A stretch of 64,000 nt of DNA from the NCBI RefSeq assembly GCF_000003815.2, contig NW_023365722.1:97595-161594 (forward strand). Reading direction: 5' to 3'. The notes beneath the pieces are model-generated. The model searched no databases, had not been told where the DNA came from, and saw only the letters and a program-made list of their open reading frames with translations. This DNA is from Branchiostoma floridae. Its lineage: Eukaryota; Chordata; Leptocardii; Amphioxiformes; Branchiostomatidae. Shown one piece after another: positions 52,483-62,076 of this stretch (position 1 is its first letter; every line of letters starts with the position of its first letter). Both the position numbers and the translations under genes were made by a program.

Positions 52483-55194
52483 GGAGCCACGGGAGGGGAT
52501 GACCTGAGGGACAGTGCCGTACGGTACGAAGAGCAGGACGGGGTGCTGTACCGTATGTGGACGCCGAGGCGGGGAATTGACAGGGAGGTAAGACAGCTGG
52601 TTCTCCCGCAACAGTGCCGAGAGTTCGTGCTACAGTTGGCTCACAATGCACCCATGGCGGGACATCTTGCAAGAAAGAAGACAGCCGACCGAATCCTGAT
52701 GAACTTCTTTTGGCCTGGGATACACAGCGATGTCAGAGCTCACTGTCGTGCATGCGAGGAGTGCCAAAAGACCGCCAGGGGGAGCACCGCGAACAGAGCG
52801 CCCCTCATACCCCTTCCAGTGATAGAGGTACCCTTCCAGAGGATTGCCATGGACATCGTAGGGCCATTGGAGCGGTCTAAGTCGGGGAATACGTATGTGC
52901 TCGTCATATGCGACTATGCCACCAGATACCCCGAGGCGGTGCCTATGCGAAGCGTGGACGCAAAGCGGGTTAGCGAAGAATTGGTGAAGCTGTTCGCACG
53001 TGTGGGCATTCCTGAAGAGATCCTTACAGACCAGGGAACGAATTTCATGTCAAAACTGTTGAAAGAACTGTACAGCTCGCTGAAGATCCATGGGATCAGG
53101 ACCAGCCCGTACCACCCCCAAACGGATGGGCTGGTGGAGCGTTTCAATGGCACTCTCAAAAGTATGTTGAAGAAGTTCACGAGGGAAGATCTGAAGGAGT
53201 GGGACAAGCTGCTGCCGTATCTCCTATTCGCCTACCGGGAGGTGCCCCAGGAATCAACGGGATTCTCGCCGTTCGAATTGTTATACGGACGTCATGTCAG
53301 AGGCCCACTTGATGTCCTCCGGGAGAGTTGGGAAGGGAAGGAGAAGAGTAGCGAAAGTGTCATCTCGCATGTGATGAAGATGAGAGAGAGGATGGCGGCA
53401 ATGACAGAGATGGTGAGGGAGAGCCTGGGAGCAGCACAGGCGACCCAGAAGCTCTGGTATGACAAGAGGTCGCGCACTCGCGAGTTTAACCCTGGGGACG
53501 AGGTCTTAGTACTCCTACCGTCGAGCAAGGTGAAGCTGGAGGCCGAATGGCAGGGGCCTTATACAGTGGTCCGTCGCGTGGGTCCCGTCGATTACGAGTT
53601 GAAGACCCCCGAGAAACGGAAGAAGCTCGTGGTTCTACATGTCAACCTGCTGAAGAAGTGGCACCAACCGGCCTCGTCTTGCTTGGCCAGCTTCGATCCA
53701 GACGATGAAGAGGAATGGGAGGATGGTCAGGAGGTATCACACCTCCTTGGTGGAAGCGGACCTGACCCTGCAAGTTGGGGAGACGCGTTTGTCGGTAGCA
53801 ACTTGAGTGACGAGCAGCGTCGACAGCTGGATGAGCTGCTACAAGAGTTTGCAGACGTCTTTCGGGATACCCCGGGACGTACGACCCTAGCAGAACACCA
53901 CATCGACACGGGAGATGCCAAACCGATACGACAGCGGGCATATCGGGTCGCCCAAGCCCATCGCGGGAAGATGCGCGAGGAACTACAGAAGATGGAGGAG
54001 ATGGGCGTGATCGAGCCGTCAAACAGTGAGTGGGCGTCTCCGGTGGTAATGGTCCCGAAGAAGGATGGCAGCATTCGCTTCTGCGTGGATTTCCGGAAAG
54101 TAAACGCGGTCTCGAGGTTCGACGCCTATCCGATACCGCGCATTGATGAGATGCTGGACAAGCTGGGGAAGGCTAAGTACATCACCACGATGGACCTGTC
54201 TAGAGGATATTGGCAAGTGCCTTTGACCCCTGAGTCCAAACCTAAGACTGCATTCGTCACGGCCTTCGGACTGTTCCAATTTCACACCATGCCGTTCGGG
54301 CTTCACGGCGCATCTGCCACGTTCCAACGGCTCATGGACACCCTGCTGAGAGGGACGGAAGAGTTTGCTGACAGTTATATTGACGACCTGGACATCTTCA
54401 GCGAAGAGTGGGGAGAGCACCTCCTGCACCTCCGAGAGATCTTCACGCGTCTCCGGAACGCGAGCCTGACGGTTAAGCCGAGCAAGTGTCACTTCGCGAT
54501 GGAGTTTGTATCCCTTCTAGGGCATGTCGCGGGAGGGGGCGAGGTCCGCCCGGATGAGGACAAAGTGCGGGCAGTGCGAGAGTTTCCAAAGCCGACAACG
54601 AAAAAGGACGTCCGGGCCTTTCTGGGCCTGACAGGGTATTATCGGCGATTCATCCCCCAGTATGCACAAATCGCGGCGCCTCTCACCGACCTGACTGGTA
54701 ACCGGAAGCCGCAGGTGGTCGGATGGACCGACAAATGTGAGGCGGCCTTCATAACGTTGAAGGAGAAGTTGTGCCAGTACCCAGTGCTGAAGAGTCCGGA
54801 CTTTGAGCGCCCCTTTGTGCTGCAAACCGACGCCTCGGAACGGGGCATTGGAGCAGTGCTGAGCCAGAAGGACGGGGACGGAGGAGAGCATCCTGTAGTG
54901 TACACCAGTAGAAAGCTCCTTCCCCGAGAACAGAACTATTCTGTACCAGAGAAGGAATGCTTGGCGATCAAATACGCAGTGGAGAACCTACGCTACTACT
55001 TATTGGGCCGAGAGTTTGAGGTGATGACCGATCACCACCCCCTGAAGTGGCTAGACGAGATGAAAGATAAGAACCAGCGCCTGACGCGATGGAGCCTGTG
55101 TCTGCAGCCCTACAGATTTGTGGTGACCCACCGTCCGGGAACTGCCAATGCCAACGCGGATGCTCTATCCCGTGGAGTGGATTCGGACTGATAA
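52483..55194 (+). CDS. Retrotransposon pol: integrase - reverse transcriptase - RNase H, 5'-truncated
   Basis: One frame open from the LTR junction to the stop. Integrase: His-His-Cys-Cys zinc finger (HNAPMAGH ... CRACEEC, about 52640-52775), catalytic core with Asp in MDIVGP, Asp in TDQGTNF and Glu in LVERFNG, then a C-terminal GDEVLVLLP / WQGPYTVVRRVG module. RT: VPKKDGSIRFCVDFRKVN, TMDLSRGYWQVPL, MPFGLHGASATFQR and YIDD (near 54376). RNase H: LQTDASERGIGAVL, EKECLAI, MTDHHPL and ANADALSR. All catalytic residues I can check are present. No gag, and no start codon belonging to the original frame. The lack of stops suggests a young copy, but it cannot be autonomous as it stands. Confidence 0.94.
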
Positions 55195-55432
55195 ACTGAC
55201 GACGATAGCAAGGGTAGTTTCGGACCAATGAACTGATGATTAGCATGGCGATGCGCAGGAGAAAGTAACGTAGTTTAGCAATGTATTTGATTAGTTCTAG
55301 TTATGTTCATAACTATTCTTTTTGTTATTATTATTTTTTTGTTTGTCAAGCTTGTCACCGTAGGAAAGGTAAAGCTCTATTGTTAGTCCTTTAGAAAGTC
55401 GGATCGAGACTTGTGATTGAAATAGTTTCAAT

Positions 55433-55450
55433 CAAGGGAAAAAGGGAGGA
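55433..55450 (+). promoter_or_regulatory. Polypurine tract of the LTR element
   Basis: Purine-only run AAGGGAAAAAGGGAGGA directly before the TG of the 3' LTR, the plus-strand priming site position. Confidence 0.85.
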
Positions 55451-55452
55451 TA

Positions 55453-55677
55453 TGTGACGGGGTCACCTGAAAGGACTTGAAGCGGCCCATAGGTTTCTAA
55501 AGATAGAGTCGTAAGTAGGTCAGGGGCTAGTTGAGACGGAGACTCCCTGGAAGACAGTTGTGATCTCAGATGCACTCATAGTTCTAGTCATTGTTGTACG
55601 TAGGTTTAGGAAGCAGATTAAAAGGAGTTCCCCTCCAGTTACGCGTTGGAGTCTTGGACTGAGTCGGTTCCCTGACA
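55453..55677 (+). repeat. 3' LTR
   Basis: Begins TGTGACGGGGTCACC and ends GGTTCCCTGACA; followed by the TCCGT duplication. Confidence 0.93.
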
Positions 55678-55797
55678 TCCGTTATAAAGAGAAGGATCTC
55701 TCTGGCTGCATCCGCATTTGGTAGGCTAAGAAAAACAGTTTGGAACTGTAAGGTTTAAGTAGATGTCTTAAAATGCGTCTTTTCTGGGGCACTTTTA

Positions 55798-56037
55798 CTC
55801 CCTTTTGCTACTTATGCATGTGAAACTTGGACTCTAAAAATGTCTGATGAGATTCTCCTGTTAGCTTGCGAAATGAGATGCCTAAGGGCGATTCTCAGTG
55901 TTACACTCTGTGACTGTATTCCGAATGAGGATATCGGACAGAGTATCAAGTTCGCGGAGACAAGTGCAAAGGACCGTGCAACTTGGAGACTCATAACGGA
56001 GAGGAGCAAGGGGCCAGTCCCTGGCCTAGGCACTTAG
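55798..56037 (+). pseudogene. Non-LTR retrotransposon RT C-terminal remnant
   Basis: Reads LPFATYACETWTLKMSDEIL, then ACEMRCLRAILSV and CIPNEDI. This is the Y.CETWTL ... E.RCLR.IL ... NE.I signature found after the reverse-transcriptase domain of many LINEs. Continues to DRATWRLITERSKG and a stop. Only this terminal part survives. Confidence 0.75.
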
Positions 56038-56094
56038 GCAGGTAGGCTATGTTCCGTTCTAAAGTTATGCTGATCACAAAATATGCGAAAAAAA

Positions 56095-56205
56095 ACCCAC
56101 AAATAAACACATACAAAGACCGACCGACCGACAGACAGACACACACACACACACACACAGACGTCGACACATCAAAAACTATACCTCCATTTTTCATGGA
56201 GGTAA
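56095..56205 (-). repeat. CCTCCATG repeat family, inverted copy, with (CA)n
   Basis: ACCGACAGACAGACACACAC ... CATCAAAAACTATACCTCCA TTTTTCATGGAGG is the inverse of the start of the element at 18280. Confidence 0.65.
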
Positions 56206-56559
56206 ATATCACCGGGAGCTATTCTGACTGGCTGGAAAGGTATGTTTCTGTCAGCAGATGATTATCTGCATGTTCAAGGCATATATAAGACATTTTCCTC
56301 TTTTGTTACTCTCTTTTTATGTTTACCATTACCGGCAAAAAAAAAAATTCTTGCTTTTTTATTTTCAAAATCAGCCAAAAAACTATTAAGATAAAGTTTA
56401 CTTGTTGTGTCCCACATTATGAAATAAACTATTCAAAGCTCTAAACCACTAGTAGAACGTAAAATACATGAAGGATGTTTTTAATTTAAGTCAGGTTGAA
56501 AATGTTTTCTCTTGGCAGCGCCTGACCAAAAAATGTCTCTGCTCGACAGGTTTTTGTTA

Positions 56560-56732
56560 GGGTCGGTCCGGTTAAGTTTCGGAGAACGAAAAGTACGATA
56601 GTAACTTTACACAACAATAATAGTAAGACGTTCTAAAAAATAATCCAACAGCATACTTTGTGCATTTAATTGGACTAAACTTTAATTTTTCGTTTCCCTG
56701 GCTCTGGGTAGGAAATGTGACGTAGGCCTAAC
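56560..56732. mobile_element. Short MITE, family 'ACGTCACATTTCC', copy 4 (left end eroded)
   Basis: Right end GGAAATGTGACGTAGGCCTAA (56711-56731) and interior AAAGTACGATAG, ATCCAACAGCATAC, CTTTAATTTTTCGTTTCC match copy 2 at 22124. Ends 28 bases before the MGST1 stop codon position, in its 3' UTR. Confidence 0.7.
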
Positions 56733-56759
56733 AGGGAACATAACGTTTTTCCCTAGGCC

Positions 56760-56957
56760 TTACAGAGATCCAGCCATCAGGACTTGAACAACCATACTTA
56801 GGGTGGAGATCATTCCTGCATTGAAAAATAAGGTACGCCAGGGCTGGGCACCTGCCAGGTAAGACACGGTGTGGAGACACCTGGCCGCCGTGAAGACACG
56901 GAAGTGCCACAGGGCCACCCTGGGGGACGGGCCGGTCAGCACGTACAGCAGGCCAAC
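56760..56957 (-). CDS. MGST1: MGST1 exon 3
   Basis: Acceptor CTTCCCCAG on the minus strand; 65 codons and TAA at 56762-56760. VGLLYVLTGPSPRVALWHFR, FTAARCLHTVSYLAGAQPW, ISTLSMVVQVL. Confidence 0.95.
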   Translation of the reverse strand, partial: VGLLYVLTGPSPRVALWHFRVFTAARCLHTVSYLAGAQPWRTLFFNAGMISTLSMVVQVLMAGSL

Positions 56958-58746
56958 CTGGGGAAGGGACAACATCAGTTACACATGTCACATGTAACAT
57001 GTTTTAGAGTCCTATCATAGATGGCATGCATGCCTGTATTTCCGCCATGAGGCCCATTATGAAATCGACTTTCAGGCTACTATTTATAGTTAGGATCCAC
57101 CCATATCTTCTCGACTTATGATGTCTACAAACACACAGACAGACAGACATGCGACACCGAAAACATATCAACCTTTTTAGGGAATGTGTAATTTGTAATC
57201 CATATATCCACAACCCACAAGAAGCTAGGACACGTTTTGGCTCTGCGGCCGAACGTCATCTAACCAAGGACGTTATCCAAGGAGTGTTTATCTATGGTCT
57301 AACTACTCCAAGTTTTGTGCACAAAAATATTCATTCATTTCACGAAATTCCTTTCTGGCACTTTAAAAAAAGCGTTCAACACTCACGGCCAAGAAGGCAG
57401 GAATATTCTCCAGGTCGTTGAGGTGAAGCCTGCGCACGCGCTCTACGTCAGGGTTGTCAAGTCTGAACTTGGCATTGGTATCAAAGAATTTGTTGAACGT
57501 TTTGGAGTCCTCTGGATTTGTGAAAACCTACGGGGTCGCATAGTGTACGAGAATATAAAAATAGTAGTCAAATAATGAGCAGTATATAATCTTCAGGTTT
57601 TGCTATCTCGTGTTCTGAACAAGCTTAAGGACCCTAGCGGCTAGTTTTGAGATAGCAGGGGCATTTTTGTCAAAAATTTCTGAAGAGGATAACGTAAGAA
57701 ATGAACAAAGAATTTTTATGATATTTAGTATGTAGGTAACCAAGACAATGCTGTACAAATGAAATACCAATTATGCCAAATAGCTATATATAGGAGTGCA
57801 TTTGCATAACTCATTGCAAATATCTTTTACATATATAATGCCCTTATAGCATTGCTTTTTTGATCAGATAGTACGCTTGTTAGCCTAGTAAGTAAACACA
57901 GACCGTCTTCGTATGTAATGTAATTCCCTGTTTTGTGTTGTTTGCATAACCTAGTTTATAAAAACAAAAACTACTTGGTAGATCAAACTCCATGTATCTG
58001 TAAACGCATTGTAACTGTTAATATTGTGCAGGTAATAGGGCTAGTTGCAGTATTTGACGGCCGAGAATAGTTTCATCAGGTTGGTAGAATATAGGATATG
58101 TGAGAATTCTGGTACACTTTTTGTTACACATTCAACCAGTAGATACGTAACATACATTCTCATAATAATACACACCAGGGGTCGTTATACCGCCAGCTCA
58201 TGCAAAAAAACGTTGTTATCGAGGCCTTCTCAAGATTGTTTTCAACACCTGTATGTCTGAACTGTATTACATTTAAGATATTTAACATTCGGTGTTCAGG
58301 ACAATCTTGGGAAGACCTCTACACTAACGTTTTTTTTAGGTGGCGGTATAATGACACCTGGTGGAATTATGATAGTCTATGTTCTCTCACATATAGTGGT
58401 GAGATGCAGAACTCCATTTAGAAGCTCTGACGAAGGTGTATGAGAGACATCGAAACGTAAGCTATGTAAGTACCTGCTGGTTGTGTAAAAAGAATTCTCC
58501 TATATCCTGCAGTATTTGATTTTACACAGCCGAATAAATAAGATCAAATTACACAATCTCGAAACATCTATAACATGGACTGAAGAAATCTAAGATTGAA
58601 AATAGCTAAAGGTACCATACCCCAACTCTGCAACGTATGAAGGAGGTGTAACGAGCAACGACAAACATCTTGAGTATGACCAGGCAGGCGTGGGTAGCGT
58701 AAGCCGCGAACACTGGGTTTTCAAACGACAGGACTGTGGACGCCAT
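56760..58746 (-). CDS. MGST1: Microsomal glutathione S-transferase 1 (MAPEG family)
   Basis: Gene-level entry: three phase-0 exons (58746-58621, 57527-57387, 56957-56760) giving 154 residues, against 155 for human MGST1. Integral ER or outer mitochondrial membrane enzyme that conjugates glutathione to electrophiles and reduces lipid hydroperoxides. Helix 1 lies in PVFAAYATHACLVILKMFVV. The loop has VFTNPEDSKTF. The MAPEG signature is VERVRRLHLNDLENIPAFL. The C-terminal helices are GLLYVLTGPSPRVALWHFRV, RCLHTVSYLAG and STLSMVVQVL. The cysteine of the mammalian N-P-E-D-C loop (Cys49, target of activating alkylation) is Ser here. It is divergent from the P450 gene on the plus strand. Confidence 0.95.
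57055..57140 (-). repeat. CCTCCATG-family end fragment in MGST1 intron 2
   Basis: GGATCCACCCATATCTTCTC ... CTACAAACACACAGACAGAC resembles the inverse of the TCTG-rich head plus following part of the element at 18280. Confidence 0.4.
57387..57527 (-). CDS. MGST1: MGST1 exon 2
   Basis: Acceptor CCGTAG, donor GTGAGT on the minus strand; 47 codons, phase 0-0. VFTNPEDSKTFNKFF, VERVRRLHLNDLENIPAFLA: the most conserved MGST1 segment. Confidence 0.95.
57600..57785 (+). repeat. CCTCCATG-family tail fragment in MGST1 intron 1
   Basis: GGACCCTAGCGGCTAG, CAGGGGCATTTTTGTCAAAA, TATGATATTTAGTATG and CAATTATGCCAAATAG parallel 18585-18735. Confidence 0.5.
58420..58480 (+). repeat. Retroelement-end motif in MGST1 intron 1
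   Basis: CTGACGAAGGTGTATGAGAG, CATCGAAACGTAAGC: a GACGAAG...CGAAACGT arrangement as at the ends of many Penelope/LINE-type repeats; compare 4470. Not assignable to a family. Confidence 0.35.
58621..58746 (-). CDS. MGST1: MGST1 exon 1
   Basis: ATG at 58746-58744, donor GTATGG (reverse of 58620-58615). MASTVLSFENPVFAAYATHA, CLVILKMFVVARY, FIRCRVG. An upstream in-frame ATG (58804) exists but would add a non-conserved leader. Confidence 0.92.
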
Positions 58747-59339
58747 GATGAAATCCTGACTTCCTGTGCCAGACAATGATTGCCTTGCGTGGGAACAGAG
58801 GTACAAGTACCTATATAGTTACGGAAAACAAGCTGGTCGGCGGATAAACAGGCTGGAGTTTAAAAGCGACACGTGATACAACAGGGTCTGTCTAAATACC
58901 GAAATACACGGGGGTACACCGGAATCATGAAGGAAGGTGAAATCTAGTGTACTTTGATTATAGTAAGTCTAGTGTGCTTTGATTAGTAAATTTTTGCAGG
59001 TTGCTACGTTTTGACAGGGAATAATGTATATACGGCCCTGGGAAGAAGGTTAAAAAATGAAACTTAAAAGCAAGTACGACCACCCCTTTAAGCAAGTGAG
59101 CAACTCCTGAAAGGTATCCTCCCACAGATACAGCTAGCTAGAATAACACATTATGAACAGCATCACACGGTGTTTTGACCTCTTTGTTCCTTGGAAGAAG
59201 GCATAATAGAGTGTAGCTTAATTCTCTGGTAAGGAATCATATGTATTCTTCCACACTGATGATAGAATTTGCACTTATATCAAAATATCTAAGTACTGAC
59301 AATCACATGTACTGACAAGAACATACTAGTTTGATAGAA

Positions 59340-59530
59340 GCAGAAAAAACGACTACGCATGTGCAGCGACAGGAATTGTGTGTAATATGTCAAAGGTTGA
59401 GGCCGCTTACTTGTCAACAGTTCTCATCTAGACCATCGTCTCGATTTTCATAACAATGTCTGGACGAGATATGTTTATTTCTAAGGGGCCCTCATCCCTG
59501 ACATGTTACCAATAAATTCCTGTCCTTTAC
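59340..59530. mobile_element. Short fold-back MITE, copy 2
   Basis: GCGACAGGAATTGTGTGTAA, TATGTCAAAGGTTGAGGCC and the inverse GGGGCCCTCATCCCTGACAT, GTTACCAATAAATTCCTGTC. Same family as 5092-5290. Confidence 0.75.
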
Positions 59531-60693
59531 TCAGAACGGTGAATGCGCTCATTTGTTGCTAACTTGATGCAATGTTAAAAGTCTATGATCCTGCTTAAAC
59601 AGACTACACCACTTGATCAGAAACGTATAAAATACTCCAGAAAACGCAGAAAACACCATCACCCCTGTAACCAATTGGTAGCTCCTGGGAATCTTCCACC
59701 CACATACACAGATAGAATAACTCTCAATGATCACAGAAAACGCCGTCTCTTTTGACCTCTGGGTTCCGAGGAAGAAGGCAAGATAACCACACATTCAGGT
59801 GAGAACTTAACGATGTGTAGTCTCCAATTAAGTTAAATCTTGCAATTTCTACTAGAATATGTAAATGCTGTAATCTCTCATTTCTTTCGTGCATATTTTA
59901 CCAAGCTTTGTACAATATCACTGATTTGAAACGATGTGTTTAGAATGGTAGAATAACAAAAAAATGGACTAAATTTCACATATTTTCTTGGGGTTACCAT
60001 TACATAGCGTTGATCTTCTGTATACTAGCATTTTCGAGGACTACAAACAAAACGAATGAATGAGCGCCGTATGTACATCTATGTCTCCCTCTTTTTATAG
60101 CATGTACATTAGAGTTTTAAAACGAGTATAAACGTTTATTTTGTCTGTTGTAACATTAATGTACCTTGTTACACAAGTCCGCCATTATAGTGTTTTGAAA
60201 GGAATTAGTACATAACCCCCTCGGTATGTACAGTTTACTCATCCGAGATTGCATTACAGTTGGGGGGGGGGGGGGGGGCGTTAGGTCGGGGATTGTTGGC
60301 TTACTGGAGATCTGTTTGGATGCATCTTTTAGAATGGCGGAATCACATACCTTGGTAGAATTATTATATTATTAAATATTGCAACTAATTAGTCTATTGG
60401 TAACTGTTAAAATGGTGTACCTATGCCCGGGCACTGAAAAAAATACGTATATGTACTAAAGACTCTTGTACAAGATAAATTCATACTCAACACGGTTAGA
60501 TTTACATGTAACGAGTTTTAGTAACGTATCGTCTCTTTTCGAAGATCTAGATCTAGAGCAGGAATGTTTGTGTTAGTCTCCTGAAGATCACCAAATGTGT
60601 TTGTTTGTTTGTGTGTGTGTGTGTGGGGGGGGTGTCGTGGGAATATTTGAACGGTTGAATAGAAACACAAAAACAGCAGAAAATGACCGCGTA

Positions 60694-60793
60694 NNNNNNN
60701 NNNNNNNNNNNNNNNNNNNNNNNNNNNNNNNNNNNNNNNNNNNNNNNNNNNNNNNNNNNNNNNNNNNNNNNNNNNNNNNNNNNNNNNNNNNNN
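60694..60793. other. Assembly gap (100 N)
   Basis: 100-N run in the divergent promoter region, 175 bases before the P450 start codon. Confidence 1.
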
Positions 60794-60967
60794 CATGAGA
60801 ACCAATGATTGGGGAAACTTAAGTCTGTTGGGTTCACCGTTCGGCGTAAGATTAATACTATATATTAAATTCAACCAAAATAAACTTTTTACCACGGATG
60901 TTATGGAAATTCTAACGTTTTCCAAACTATTTCTGTAGCGTTAAGCAGCTTGGGGTTACACGTAGAG

Positions 60968-61147
60968 ATGGACACTAAAAATTTGCTGGACGTCCTGACG
61001 GCTGTTCGTCATTTTGCCGACCTCCCGACGTTTCTGGTGGCTACATGTGTGTGCCTGCTCGTGTACATATATCTCCAGCGGCCCAGGAACCTACCACCCG
61101 GGCCCAGGGGGTGGCCGCTTCTCGGGAACCTCCCCATGTTACGCAAG
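60968..61147 (+). CDS. P450 exon 1: membrane anchor and proline hinge
   Basis: ATG in GAGATGG context; donor GTGGGC at 61148, phase 0. [49 protein letters not shown]. Confidence 0.93.
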
Positions 61148-61981
61148 GTGGGCTAAAATTACTGAAAATAAACACATATGGTTGACAATCAGACGTATTT
61201 GTTTTCTTAACTTATACTTGGTATGTCTTTATGTAGCACACGGCATAACTATGGACCAGGGTTGATAAAAAAATAACCCTATGCGGCAAATAAGGGGAAT
61301 TTTATACTTATGACATAAGGAAGATTTTATTAAGATGTGAACCTTATTAGACACAATTTACATAGTTAATGAGGAAATGCTATAATTAACAGCATTTTTC
61401 TATGATAAGGCCCGGACATGTCAAGCTTCATGGGATCGTCAGAGCCCAGAAATTCCCGGAAATTTGACTTTTCGTGCAGTGCAGAACGATACCAAAAAAC
61501 TACATACACCACAACTTTTTATACTGTATAATTTTACATTTTGTTTATCATTTAACTTTCAGTCGGCCTTTCTTCCTGCCACGCTCACGGAGCTGTCCAA
61601 ACAGTACGGTGACGTCATGACCACGTGGAACGGCCGGACCCCTACCATCGTCCTAACTGGGTACGAGACTATCCGGACAGCCCTGGTCAAGAGAGCTGGA
61701 GATTTCTCTAGTCGGAGAGCCAATGCAGTATTGGTGAAATTACGTGGGGATGGCATCACTGCTGACGGTAAGGTGGCATGACGCAGTATTTTGCTTATGG
61801 GGTTTACATAGTTAAGAACCACACTGTAAAGAAGTTTAATGCCTAAAAATGTATAATGATAATGATAACATCAATAATAATAATAATAATAATGATAAAA
61901 ATAATGATGATGTTGATGATGTTGATGATGATGAAGACGACGACGACGATGATGATGATGATGACGATAATAATGACAGTG

Positions 61982-62076
<95 letters not shown>

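Larger units (their letters stand above)
52402..55682 (+). mobile_element. Ty3/gypsy LTR retrotransposon, Gmr1-like pol order, 5'-deleted
   Basis: Flanked by TCCGT (52402-52406 and 55678-55682). The 3' LTR is 55453-55677 (225 bases, TGTGACGG...CCTGACA). A polypurine tract (AAGGGAAAAAGGGAGG) lies immediately before it. At the 5' end only 76 bases of LTR (52407-52482) remain. They are identical to the 3' LTR and then jump into the zinc-finger region of integrase, so the rest of the 5' LTR, the primer site, gag and any protease are missing. Pol order is INT then RT then RNase H, as in the Gmr1-like group of deuterostome gypsy elements. Identical LTR portions suggest recent insertion. Confidence 0.93.
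58747..60967. promoter_or_regulatory. Divergent MGST1 / P450 intergenic region
   Basis: The 2.2 kb between the two start codons should hold both promoters. It contains a fold-back MITE (59340-59530), a repeated segment (59115-59220 and 59685-59785, sharing TTTTGACCTCT and GAAGAAGGCA), a poly-G run (60260), a (TG)n run (60605-60627) and a gap. No specific xenobiotic-response element could be assigned with confidence. Confidence 0.45.

Noticed and set aside
53642-55246. Several minus-strand frames of 78-157 codons
   Set aside because: All are antisense shadows of the retrotransposon pol frame.
59549-59794. 81-codon minus-strand frame with hydrophobic stretch upstream of MGST1
   Set aside because: It overlaps a locally duplicated non-coding segment and lacks MAPEG similarity; the MGST1 model is already complete.
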